64,000 bases of DNA from Strigamia acuminata (taxonomy: Eukaryota > Arthropoda > Chilopoda > Geophilomorpha > Linotaeniidae): positions 434,001-498,000 of the forward strand of contig OX442316.1 of assembly GCA_949358305.1 (NCBI GenBank), read 5' to 3'. Of the stretch, positions 51,960 through 64,000 are shown piece by piece. The notes under the pieces were generated by a model that was not told the origin of the DNA, searched no databases, and was given only the letters and a program-made list of their open reading frames with translations. Within the stretch, counting starts at the first letter, position 1; every line of letters begins with the position of its first letter. Position numbers and translations under genes: made by a program.

Positions 51960-54900
51960 CTTTTGATCTCATCACAGTTGACTTAGCACAAACACCACAA
52001 GTCCAATGTCTCTGAATGTTTAGAAATAGTGTTTAAACCTTAGTAGAAGCCTTCAATATAAGTTTTAGCAACACCCAAGCAATAAATTTTGAAAAAAAAA
52101 TTTTGAGCTTATTTCACATCGCAGTTGACTTAGCACAAACACCACAAGACCAATGTCTCTGAATGTTCAGAAATAGTGTTTAAACCTTAGTAGAAGCCTT
52201 CAATGTAAGTTTTAGCAACATCCAAGCAATGATTTGGGAGAATAGACTTTTGATCTCATCACAGTTGACTTAGCACAAACACCACAAAACCAATGTCTCT
52301 GAATGTTCAGAAATAGTGTTTAAACCTTAGTAGAAGGCTCCAATGTAAGTTTTAGAAACATCCAACCAATGATTTGGGAGAATAGACTTTTGATCTCATC
52401 ACAGTTGACTTAGCACAAACACCACAAGACCAATGTCTCTGAATGTTCAGAAATAGTGTTTAAACCTTAGTAGAAGGCTCCAATGTAAGTTTTAGAAACA
52501 TCCAACCGATGATTTGGGCGAATAGACTTTTGATTTCATCACAGTTGACTTAGCACAAACACCACAAGACCAATGTCTCTGAATGTTCAGAAATAGTGTT
52601 TAAACCTTAGTAGAAGGCTCCAATGTAAGTTTTAGAAACATTCAACTGATGATTTGGGAGAATAGATTTTTGATCTCATCACAGTTGACTTAGCACAAAC
52701 ACCACAAGACCAATGTCTCTGAATGTTCAGAAATAGTGTTTAAACCTTAGTAGAAGGCTCCAATGTAAGTTTTAGAAACATTCAACCGATGATTTGGGAG
52801 AATAGACTTTTGATCTCATCACAGTTGACTTAGCACAAACACCACAAGACCAATGTCTCTGAATGTTCAGAAATAGTGTTTAAACCTTAGTAGAAGGCTC
52901 CAATGTAAGTTTTAGAAACATCCAACCAATGATTTGGGAGAATAGACTTTTGATCTCATCACAGTTGACTTAGCACAAACACCACAAGACCAATGTCTCT
53001 GAATGTTCAGAAATAGTGTTTAAACCTTAGTAGAAGGCTCCAATGTAAGTTTTAGAAACATCCAACCAATGATTTGGGAGAATAGACTTTTGATCTCATC
53101 ACAGTTGACTTAGCACAAACACCACAAGACCAATGTCTCTGAACGTTCAGAAATAGTGTTTAAACTTTAGTAGAAGGCTCCAATGTAAGTTTTAGAAACA
53201 TCCAACCAATGATTTGGGAGAATAAACTTTTGATCTGATCACAGTTGACTTAGCACAAACACCACAAGTCCAATGTCTCTGAATGTTTAGAAATAGTGTT
53301 TAAACCTTAGTAGAAGCCTTCAATATAAGTTTTAGCAACACCCAAGCAATAAATTTTGAAAAAAAAATTTTGAGCTTATTTCACATTGCAGTTGACTTAG
53401 CACAAACACCACAAGACCAATGTCTCTGAATGTTCAGAAATAGTGTTTAAACCTTAGTAGAAGGCTCCAATGTAAGTTTTAGAAACATTCAACCGATGAT
53501 TTGGGAGAATAGACTTTTGATCTCATCACAGTTGACTTAGCACAAACACCACAAGACCAATGTCTCTGAATGTTCAGAAATAGTGTTTAAACTTTAGTAG
53601 AAGGCTCCAATGTAAGTTTTAAAAACATCCAACCAATGATTTGGGAGAATAAACTTTTGATCTCATCACAGTTGACTTAGCACAAACACCACAAGTCCAA
53701 TGTCTCTGAATGTTTAGAAATAGTGTTTAAACCTTAGTAGAAGCCTTCAATATAAGTTTTAGCAACACCCAAGCAATAAATTTTGAAAAAAAAATTTTGA
53801 GCTTATTTCACATCGCAGTTGACTTAGCACAAACACCACAAGACCAATGTCTCTGAATGTTCAGAAATAGTGTTTAAACCTTAGTAGAAGGCTCCAATGT
53901 AAGTTTTAGAAACATCCAACCAATGATTTGGGAGAATAGACTTTTGATCTCATCACAGTTGACTTAGCACAAACACCACAAGTCCAATGTCTCTGAATGT
54001 TTAGAAATAGTGTTTAAACCTTAGTAGAAGCCTTCAATATAAGTTTTAGCAACACCCAAGCAATAAATTTTGAAAAAAAAATTTTGAGCTTATTTCACAT
54101 CGCAGTTGACTTAGCACAAACACCACAAGACCAATGTCTCTGAATGTTCAGAAATAGTGTTTAAACCTTAGTAGAAGGCTCCAATGTAAGTTTTAGAAAC
54201 ATCCAACCAATGATTTGGGAGAATAGACTTTTGATCTCATCACAGTTGACTTAGCACAAACACCACAAGACCAATGTCTCTGAATGTTCAGAAATAGTGT
54301 TTAAACCTTAGTAGAAGGCTCCAATGTAAGTTTTAGAAACATCCAACCAATGATTTGGGAGAATAGACTTTGATCTCATCACAGTTGACTTAGCACAAAC
54401 ACCACAAGACCAATGTCTCTGAATGTTCAGAAATAGTGTTTAAACCTTAGTAGAAGGCTCCAATGTAAGTTTTAGAAACATCCAACCGATGATTTGGGCG
54501 AATAGACTTTTGATCTCATCACAGTTGACTTAGCACAAACACCACAAGACCAATGTCTCTGAATGTTCAGAAATAGTGTTTAAACCTTAGTAGAAGGCTC
54601 CAATGTAAGTTTTAGAAACATTCAACTGATGATTTGGGAGAATAGATTTTTGATCTCATCACAGTTGACTTAGCACAAACACCACAAGACCAATGTCTCT
54701 GAATGTTCAGAAATAGTGTTTAAACCTTAGTAGAAGGCTCCAATGTAAGTTTTAGAAACATTCAACCGATGATTTGGGAGAATAGACTTTTGATCTCATC
54801 ACAGTTGACTTAGCACAAACACCACAAGACCAATGTCTCTGAATGTTCAGAAATAGTGTTTAAACCTTAGTAGAAGGCTCCAATGTAAGTTTTAGAAACA

Positions 54901-55239
54901 TCCAACCAATGATTTGGGAGAATAGACTTTTGATCTCATCACAGTTGACTTAGCACAAACACCACAAGACCAATGTCTCTGAATGTTCAGAAATAGTGTT
55001 TAAACCTTAGTAGAAGGCTCCAATGTAAGTTTTAGAAACATCCAACCAATGATTTGGGAGAATAGACTTTGATCTCATCACAGTTGACTTAGCACAAACA
55101 CCACAAGACCAATGTCTCTGAATGTTCAGAAATAGTGTTTAAACCTTAGTAGAAGCCTTCAATGTAAGTTTTAGCAACATCCAAGCAATGATTTGGGAGA
55201 ATAGACTTTTGATCTCATCACAGTTGACTTAGCACAAAC
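51960..55239 (+). repeat. 3-kb block copied with whole-monomer indels
   Basis: The partner is about 55,206-58,904. The offset starts at 3,246 (L tails 52,091 and 55,337; GATTTCATC near 52,532 and 55,778). It becomes 3,385 after the partner gains a 139-bp monomer near 56,330-56,470 (GAACG 53,141 and 56,526; TTTTAAAAAC 53,617 and 57,002). It becomes 3,665 after the partner gains two further S monomers (near 57,800-58,080). The indels are whole monomers. Confidence 0.84.
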
Positions 55240-58200
55240 ACCACAAGTCCAATGTCTCTGAATGTTTAGAAATAGTGTTTAAACCTTAGTAGAAGCCTTC
55301 AATATAAGTTTTAGCAACACCCAAGCAATAAATTTTGAAAAAAAAATTTTGAGCTTATTTCACATCGCAGTTGACTTAGCACAAACACCACAAGACCAAT
55401 GTCTCTGAATGTTCAGAAATAGTGTTTAAACCTTAGTAGAAGCCTTCAATGTAAGTTTTAGCAACATCCAAGCAATGATTTGGGAGAATAGACTTTTGAT
55501 CTCATCACAGTTGACTTAGCACAAACACCACAAAACCAATGTCTCTGAATGTTCAGAAATAGTGTTTAAACCTTAGTAGAAGGCTCCAATGTAAGTTTTA
55601 GAAAAATCCAACCAATGATTTGGGAGAATAGACTTTTGATCTCATCACAGTTGACTTAGCACAAACACCACAAGACCAATGTCTCTGAATGTTCAGAAAT
55701 AGTGTTTAAACCTTAGTAGAAGGCTCCAATGTAAGTTTTAGAAACATCCAACCGATGATTTGGGCGAATAGACTTTTGATTTCATCACAGTTGACTTAGC
55801 ACAAACACCACAAGACCAATGTCTCTGAATGTTCAGAAATAGTGTTTAAACCTTAGTAGAAGGCTCCAATGTAAGTTTTAGAAACATTCAACTGATGATT
55901 TGGGAGAATAGATTTTTGATCTCATCACAGTTGACTTAGCACAAACACCACAAGACCAATGTCTCTGAATGTTCAGAAATAGTGTTTAAACCTTAGTAGA
56001 AGGCTCCAATGTAAGTTTTAGAAACATTCAACCGATGATTTGGGAGAATAGACTTTTGATCTCATCACAGTTGACTTAGCACAAACACCACAAGACCAAT
56101 GTCTCTGAATGTTCAGAAATAGTGTTTAAACCTTAGTAGAAGGCTCCAATGTAAGTTTTAGAAACATCCAACCAATGATTTGGGAGAATAGACTTTTGAT
56201 CTCATCACAGTTGACTTAGCACAAACACCACAAGACCAATGTCTCTGAATGTTCAGAAATAGTGTTTAAACCTTAGTAGAAGGCTCCAATGTAAGTTTTA
56301 GAAACATCCAACCAATGATTTGGGAGAATAGACTTTGATCTCATCACAGTTGACTTAGCACAAACACCACAAGACCAATGTCTCTGAATGTTCAGAAATA
56401 GTGTTTAAACCTTAGTAGAAGCCTTCAATGTAAGTTTTAGAAACATCCAACCAATGATTTGGGAGAATAGACTTTTGATCTCATCACAGTTGACTTAGCA
56501 CAAACACCACAAGACCAATGTCTCTGAACGTTCAGAAATAGTGTTTAAACTTTAGTAGAAGGCTCCAATGTAAGTTTTAGAAACATCCAACCAATGATTT
56601 GGGAGAATAAACTTTTGATCTGATCACAGTTGACTTAGCACAAACACCACAAGTCCAATGTCTCTGAATGTTTAGAAATAGTGTTTAAACCTTAGTAGAA
56701 GCCTTCAATATAAGTTTTAGCAACACCCAAGCAATAAATTTTGAAAAAAAAATTTTGAGCTTATTTCACATTGCAGTTGACTTAGCACAAACACCACAAG
56801 ACCAATGTCTCTGAATGTTCAGAAATAGTGTTTAAACCTTAGTAGAAGGCTCCAATGTAAGTTTTAGAAACATTCAACCGATGATTTGGGAGAATAGACT
56901 TTTGATCTCATCACAGTTGACTTAGCACAAACACCACAAGACCAATGTCTCTGAATGTTCAGAAATAGTGTTTAAACTTTAGTAGAAGGCTCCAATGTAA
57001 GTTTTAAAAACATCCAACCAATGATTTGGGAGAATAAACTTTTGATCTCATCACAGTTGACTTAGCACAAACACCACAAGTCCAATGTCTCTGAATGTTT
57101 AGAAATAGTGTTTAAACCTTAGTAGAAGCCTTCAATATAAGTTTTAGCAACACCCAAGCAATAAATTTTGAAAAAAAAATTTTGAGCTTATTTCACATCG
57201 CAGTTGACTTAGCACAAACACCACAAGACCAATGTCTCTGAATGTTCAGAAATAGTGTTTAAACCTTAGTAGAAGGCTCCAATGTAAGTTTTAGAAACAT
57301 CCAACCAATGATTTGGGAGAATAGACTTTTGATCTCATCACAGTTGACTTAGCACAAACACCACAAGTCCAATGTCTCTGAATGTTTAGAAATAGTGTTT
57401 AAACCTTAGTAGAAGCCTTCAATATAAGTTTTAGCAACACCCAAGCAATAAATTTTGAAAAAAAAATTTTGAGCTTATTTCACATCGCAGTTGACTTAGC
57501 ACAAACACCACAAGACCAATGTCTCTGAATGTTCAGAAATAGTGTTTAAACCTTAGTAGAAGGCTCCAATGTAAGTTTTAGAAACATCCAACCAATGATT
57601 TGGGAGAATAGACTTTTGATCTCATCACAGTTGACTTAGCACAAACACCACAAGACCAATGTCTCTGAATGTTCAGAAATAGTGTTTAAACCTTAGTAGA
57701 AGGCTCCAATGTAAGTTTTAGAAACATCCAACCAATGATTTGGGAGAATAGACTTTGATCTCATCACAGTTGACTTAGCACAAACACCACAAGACCAATG
57801 TCTCTGAATGTTCAGAAATAGTGTTTAAACCTTAGTAGAAGCCTTCAATGTAAGTTTTAGCAACATCCAAGCAATGATTTGGGAGAATAGACTTTTGATC
57901 TCATCACAGTTGACTTAGCACAAACACCACAAAACCAATGTCTCTGAATGTTCAGAAATAGTGTTTAAACCTTAGTAGAAGGCTCCAATGTAAGTTTTAG
58001 AAACATCCAACCAATGATTTGGGAGAATAGACTTTTGATCTCATCACAGTTGACTTAGCACAAACACCACAAGACCAATGTCTCTGAATGTTCAGAAATA
58101 GTGTTTAAACCTTAGTAGAAGGCTCCAATGTAAGTTTTAGAAACATCCAACCGATGATTTGGGCGAATAGACTTTTGATCTCATCACAGTTGACTTAGCA

Positions 58201-59769
58201 CAAACACCACAAGACCAATGTCTCTGAATGTTCAGAAATAGTGTTTAAACCTTAGTAGAAGGCTCCAATGTAAGTTTTAGAAACATTCAACTGATGATTT
58301 GGGAGAATAGATTTTTGATCTCATCACAGTTGACTTAGCACAAACACCACAAGACCAATGTCTCTGAATGTTCAGAAATAGTGTTTAAACCTTAGTAGAA
58401 GGCTCCAATGTAAGTTTTAGAAACATTCAACCGATGATTTGGGAGAATAGACTTTTGATCTCATCACAGTTGACTTAGCACAAACACCACAAGACCAATG
58501 TCTCTGAATGTTCAGAAATAGTGTTTAAACCTTAGTAGAAGGCTCCAATGTAAGTTTTAGAAACATCCAACCAATGATTTGGGAGAATAGACTTTTGATC
58601 TCATCACAGTTGACTTAGCACAAACACCACAAGACCAATGTCTCTGAATGTTCAGAAATAGTGTTTAAACCTTAGTAGAAGGCTCCAATGTAAGTTTTAG
58701 AAACATCCAACCAATGATTTGGGAGAATAGACTTTGATCTCATCACAGTTGACTTAGCACAAACACCACAAGACCAATGTCTCTGAATGTTCAGAAATAG
58801 TGTTTAAACCTTAGTAGAAGCCTTCAATGTAAGTTTTAGCAACATCCAAGCAATGATTTGGGAGAATAGACTTTTGATCTCATCACAGTTGACTTAGCAC
58901 AAACACCACAAAACCAATGTTTCTGAATGTTCAGAAATAGTGTTTAAACCTTAGTAGAAGGCTCCAATGTAAGTTTTAGAAACATCCAACCAATGATTTG
59001 GGAGAATAGACTTTTGATCTCATCACAGTTGACTTAGCACAAACACCACAAAACCAATGTCTCTGAATGTTCAGAAATAGTGTTTAAACCTTAGTAGAAG
59101 GCTCCAATGTAAGTTTTAGAAACATCCAACCAATGATTTGGGAGAATAGACTTTTGATCTCATCACAGTTGACTTAGCACAAACACCACAAGACCAATGT
59201 CTCTGAATGTTCAGAAATAGTGTTTAAACCTTAGTAGAAGGCTCCAATGTAAGTTTTAGAAACATCCAACCGATGATTTGAGCGAATAGACTTTTGATCT
59301 CATCACAGTTGACTTAGCACAAACACCACAAGACCAATGTCTCTGAATGTTCAGAAATAGTGTTTAAACCTTAGTAGAAGGCTCCAATGTAAGTTTTAGA
59401 AACATTCAACCGATGATTTGGGAGAACAGATTTTTGATCTCATCACAGTTGACTTAGCACAAACACCACAAGACCAATGTCTCTGAATGTTCAGAAATAG
59501 TGTTTAAACCTTAGTAGAAGGCTCCAATGTAAGTTTTAGAAACATTCAACCGATGATTTGGGAGAATAGACTTTTGATCTCATCACAGTTGACTTAGCAC
59601 AAACACCACAAGACCAATGTCTCTGAATGTTCAGAAATAGTGTTTAAACCTTAGTAGAAGGCTCCAATGTAAGTTTTAGAAACATCCAACCAATGATTTG
59701 GGAGAATAGACTTTTGATCTCATCACAGTTGACTTAGCACAAACACCACAAGACCAATGTCTCTGAATG

Positions 59770-61725
59770 TTCAGAAATAGTGTTTAGACCTTAGTAGAAG
59801 GCTCCAATGTAAGTTTTAGAAACATTCAACCGATGATTTGGGAGAATAGACTTTTGATCTCATCACAGTTGACTTAGCACAAACACCACAAGACCAATGT
59901 CTCTGAATGTTCAGAAATAGTGTTTAAAACTTAGTAGAAGGCTCCAATGTAAGTTTTAGAAACATCCAACCAATGATTTGGGAGAATAGACTTTTGATCT
60001 CATCACAGTTGACTTAGCACAAACACCACAAGACCAATGTCTCTGAACGTTCAGAAATAGTGTTTAAACCTTAGTAGAAGCCTTCAATATAAGTTTTAGC
60101 AACACCCAAGCATTAAATTTTGAAAAAAAAATTTTGAGCTCATTTCACATCGCAGTTGACTTAGCACAAACACCACAAGACCAATGTCTCTGAATGTTCA
60201 GAAATAGTGTTTAAACCTTAGTAGAAGGCTCCAATGTAAGTTTTAGAAACATCCAACCGATGATTTGGGCGAATAGACTTTTGATCTCATCACAGTTGAC
60301 TTAGCACAAACACCACAAGACCAATGTCTCTGAATGTTCAGAAATAGTGTTTAAACCTTAGTAGAAGCCTTCAATGTAAGTTTTAGAAACATTCAACCGA
60401 TGATTTGGGAGAATAGACTTTTGATCTCATCACAGTTGACTTAGCACAAACACCACAAGACCAATGTCTCTGAATGTTCAGAAATAGTGTTTAAACCTTA
60501 GTAGAAGCCTTCAATATAAGTTTTAGCAACACCCAAGCAATAAATTTTGAAAAAAAAATTTTGAGCTTATTTCACATCGCAGTTGACTTAGCACAAACAC
60601 CACAAGACCAATGTCTCTGAATGTTCAGAAATAGTGTTTAAACCTTAGTAGAAGGCTCCAATGTAAGTTTTAGAAACATCCAACCGATGATTTGGGCGAA
60701 TAGACTTTTGATCTCATCACAGTTGACTTAGCACAAACACCACAAGACCAATGTCTCTGAATGTTCAGAAATAGTGTTTAAACCTTAGTAGAAGGCTCCA
60801 ATGTAAGTTTTAGAAACATCCAACCGATGATTTGGGCGAATAGACTTTTGATCTCATCACAGTTGACTTAGCACAAACACCACAAGACCAATGTCTCTGA
60901 ATGTTCAGAAATAGTGTTTAAACCTTAGTAGAAGGCTCCAATGTAAGTTTTAGAAACATTCAACTGATGATTTGGGAGAATAGATTTTTGATCTCATCAC
61001 AGTTGACTTAGCACAAACACCACAAGACCAATGTCTCTGAATGTTCAGAAATAGTGTTTAAACCTTAGTAGAAGGCTCCAATGTAAGTTTTAGAAACATT
61101 CAACCGATGATTTGGGAGAATAGACTTTTGATCTCATCACAGTTGACTTAGCACAAACACCACAAGACCAATGTCTCTGAATGTTCAGAAATAGTGTTTA
61201 AACCTTAGTAGAAGGCTCCAATGTAAGTTTTAGAAACATCCAACCAATGATTTGGGAGAATAGACTTTTGATCTCATCACAGTTGACTTAGCACAAACAC
61301 CACAAGACCAATGTCTCTGAATGTTCAGAAATAGTGTTTAAACCTTAGTAGAAGGCTCCAATGTAAGTTTTAGAAACATCCAACCAATGATTTGGGAGAA
61401 TAGACTTTGATCTCATCACAGTTGACTTAGCACAAACACCACAAGACCAATGTCTCTGAATGTTCAGAAATAGTGTTTAAACCTTAGTAGAAGCCTTCAA
61501 TGTAAGTTTTAGCAACATCCAAGCAATGATTTGGGAGAATAGACTTTTGATCTCATCACAGTTGACTTAGCACAAACACCACAAAACCAATGTTTCTGAA
61601 TGTTCAGAAATAGTGTTTAAACCTTAGTAGAAGGCTCCAATGTAAGTTTTAGAAACATCCAACCAATGATTTGGGAGAATAGACTTTTGATCTCATCACA
61701 GTTGACTTAGCACAAACACCACAAG
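59770..61725 (+). repeat. 2-kb tandem duplication, left copy (+2,113 bp)
   Basis: The partner is about 61,883-63,838. GAGCTCATTTC in an L tail (60,136 and 62,249), TTTAAAAC, the GCCTTCAATG S hybrid and CTGATG with GATTTTTG (near 60,965 and 63,078) all match. The copies diverge at AGACC near 61,726 versus AAACC near 63,839. A third TTTAAAAC near 61,757 shows a local monomer duplication as well. Confidence 0.86.
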
Positions 61726-61882
61726 ACCAATGTCTCTGAATGTTCAGAAATAGTGTTTAAAACTTAGTAGAAGGCTCCAATGTAAGTTTTAGAAACATCC
61801 AACCAATGATTTGGGAGAATAGACTTTTGATCTCATCACAGTTGACTTAGCACAAACACCACAAAACCAATGTTTCTGAATG

Positions 61883-63838
61883 TTCAGAAATAGTGTTTAA
61901 ACCTTAGTAGAAGGCTCCAATGTAAGTTTTAGAAACATTCAACCGATGATTTGGGAGAATAGACTTTTGATCTCATCACAGTTGACTTAGCACAAACACC
62001 ACAAGACCAATGTCTCTGAATGTTCAGAAATAGTGTTTAAAACTTAGTAGAAGGCTCCAATGTAAGTTTTAGAAACATCCAACCAATGATTTGGGAGAAT
62101 AGACTTTTGATCTCATCACAGTTGACTTAGCACAAACACCACAAGACCAATGTCTCTGAACGTTCAGAAATAGTGTTTAAACCTTAGTAGAAGCCTTCAA
62201 TATAAGTTTTAGCAACACCCAAGCATTAAATTTTGAAAAAAAAATTTTGAGCTCATTTCACATCGCAGTTGACTTAGCACAAACACCACAAGACCAATGT
62301 CTCTGAATGTTCAGAAATAGTGTTTAAACCTTAGTAGAAGGCTCCAATGTAAGTTTTAGAAACATCCAACCGATGATTTGGGCGAATAGACTTTTGATCT
62401 CATCACAGTTGACTTAGCACAAACACCACAAGACCAATGTCTCTGAATGTTCAGAAATAGTGTTTAAACCTTAGTAGAAGCCTTCAATGTAAGTTTTAGA
62501 AACATTCAACCGATGATTTGGGAGAATAGACTTTTGATCTCATCACAGTTGACTTAGCACAAACACCACAAGACCAATGTCTCTGAATGTTCAGAAATAG
62601 TGTTTAAACCTTAGTAGAAGCCTTCAATATAAGTTTTAGCAACACCCAAGCAATAAATTTTGAAAAAAAAATTTTGAGCTTATTTCACATCGCAGTTGAC
62701 TTAGCACAAACACCACAAGACCAATGTCTCTGAATGTTCAGAAATAGTGTTTAAACCTTAGTAGAAGGCTCCAATGTAAGTTTTAGAAACATCCAACCGA
62801 TGATTTGGGCGAATAGACTTTTGATCTCATCACAGTTGACTTAGCACAAACACCACAAGACCAATGTCTCTGAATGTTCAGAAATAGTGTTTAAACCTTA
62901 GTAGAAGGCTCCAATGTAAGTTTTAGAAACATCCAACCGATGATTTGGGCGAATAGACTTTTGATCTCATCACAGTTGACTTAGCACAAACACCACAAGA
63001 CCAATGTCTCTGAATGTTCAGAAATAGTGTTTAAACCTTAGTAGAAGGCTCCAATGTAAGTTTTAGAAACATTCAACTGATGATTTGGGAGAATAGATTT
63101 TTGATCTCATCACAGTTGACTTAGCACAAACACCACAAGACCAATGTCTCTGAATGTTCAGAAATAGTGTTTAAACCTTAGTAGAAGGCTCCAATGTAAG
63201 TTTTAGAAACATTCAACCGATGATTTGGGAGAATAGACTTTTGATCTCATCACAGTTGACTTAGCACAAACACCACAAGACCAATGTCTCTGAATGTTCA
63301 GAAATAGTGTTTAAACCTTAGTAGAAGGCTCCAATGTAAGTTTTAGAAACATCCAACCAATGATTTGGGAGAATAGACTTTTGATCTCATCACAGTTGAC
63401 TTAGCACAAACACCACAAGACCAATGTCTCTGAATGTTCAGAAATAGTGTTTAAACCTTAGTAGAAGGCTCCAATGTAAGTTTTAGAAACATCCAACCAA
63501 TGATTTGGGAGAATAGACTTTGATCTCATCACAGTTGACTTAGCACAAACACCACAAGACCAATGTCTCTGAATGTTCAGAAATAGTGTTTAAACCTTAG
63601 TAGAAGCCTTCAATGTAAGTTTTAGCAACATCCAAGCAATGATTTGGGAGAATAGACTTTTGATCTCATCACAGTTGACTTAGCACAAACACCACAAAAC
63701 CAATGTTTCTGAATGTTCAGAAATAGTGTTTAAACCTTAGTAGAAGGCTCCAATGTAAGTTTTAGAAACATCCAACCAATGATTTGGGAGAATAGACTTT
63801 TGATCTCATCACAGTTGACTTAGCACAAACACCACAAA
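61883..63838 (+). repeat. 2-kb tandem duplication, right copy
   Basis: This is the partner of 59,770-61,725. It is followed by two ordinary S monomers and the cut edge of the window. Confidence 0.86.
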
Positions 63839-63951
63839 ACCAATGTCTCTGAATGTTCAGAAATAGTGTTTAAACCTTAGTAGAAGGCTCCAATGTAAGT
63901 TTTAGAAACATCCAACCAATGATTTGGGAGAATAGACTTTTGATCTCATCA

Positions 63952-64000
63952 CAGTTGACTTAGCACAAACACCACAAGACCAATGTCTCTGAATGTTCAG
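63952..64000 (+). repeat. Partial monomer at right edge
   Basis: The last 49 bases are the start of an S monomer, cut exactly after CTGAATGTTCAG. The array therefore continues to the right; neither edge of the satellite is in the window. Confidence 0.95.

Larger units (their letters stand above)
1..64000 (+). repeat. Satellite DNA array, 140/147-bp monomers
   Basis: The motif CAGTTGACTTAGCAC recurs every 139, 140, 147 or 148 bp from position 35 to 63,952 without interruption. All copies have the same orientation; I found no inverted block, insertion, N run or unique spacer. A hand count gives about 95 long, 30 one-base-deleted and 327 standard short monomers. Monomers differ mainly at a limited set of recurrent sites, so copies are close relatives arranged in duplicated blocks. 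Such a long homogeneous array is typical of centromeric, pericentromeric or subtelomeric heterochromatin; which one cannot be told from this window. Since 140 is not a multiple of 3, reading frames shift at each short monomer and meet stop codons, so the array is non-coding. Confidence 0.98.

Noticed and set aside
1-64000. Open reading frames across the array
   Set aside because: Monomers of 140 bp shift frame by two each time, and TAG, TGA and TAA occur within the consensus, so open stretches are short, repeat with the satellite and show no protein-like features.
1-64000. CRISPR-like regular repeats
   Set aside because: Whole monomers repeat with no unique spacers, and the unit is 140-147 bp; there are no cas genes.
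1-64000. CENP-B box
   Set aside because: I looked for the TTCG...A..CGGG core on the + strand and found no match in the S or L consensus or in the variants noticed. TTCAGAAATAG and its neighbours do not fit.
1-64000. Naming a species or satellite family
   Set aside because: The monomer does not match any satellite I can recall with confidence; base composition and transition bias only suggest a methylated eukaryotic genome, perhaps a plant.

Overview
The whole 64 kb is one uninterrupted satellite DNA array. Every monomer lies head to tail on the same strand, and I see no gene, RNA gene, transposon or unique sequence. By hand count there are about 452 monomers, with a consensus GC near 36%. 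This is nuclear eukaryotic heterochromatin, most plausibly a centromere or pericentromere. I do not recognise the satellite, so the organism stays open. Variable sites are mostly C/T and G/A transitions in all sequence contexts, which fits heavy cytosine methylation and slightly favours a plant.

Two monomer subfamilies share one frame, taken here as starting at CAGTTGACTTAGCAC. The short type (S, 140 bp, about 357 copies) carries AGACC, TTCAG, GGCTCC, ATGTAAG, GAAACATCC and a tail with GATTTGGGAGAATAGAC. About 30 S copies are 139 bp because one T is missing. The long type (L, normally 147 bp, about 95 copies) carries AGTCC, TTTAG, GCCTTC, ATATAAG, GCAACACCC and an A-tract tail with a 7-bp insertion. 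Recombinants between the two are common. Each monomer has two closely spaced dyads: CTGAATGTTCAG, which is a perfect palindrome in the C variant, and GTTTAAAC.

The array is built by nested segmental duplication, not by one regular higher-order repeat. Roughly 1-11.6 kb holds blocks copied at offsets of 2,974, 5,389 and 3,961 bp, plus a triplicated 287-bp L+S dimer at 5,276-6,136. Roughly 11.5-32 kb is a mosaic with offsets 3,394, 6,367, 4,667, 5,234 and 3,968/4,108 bp. From 30.57 to 46.98 kb lies the largest event, a 7.6-kb block present twice at 8,772 bp, with a 1,140-bp tandem copy between. At 48.87-50.55 kb a four-monomer 560-bp unit occurs three times. From 51.96 to 58.9 kb is a roughly 3-kb block copied with whole-monomer indels. 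From 59.8 kb to the end is a 2,113-bp tandem duplication.

Several private variants occur only left of about 30 kb and others only right of about 36 kb, so the window seems to span two array domains. Segment boundaries were read by eye from marker variants and are good to about 50-100 bp. No self-alignment or database search was run.
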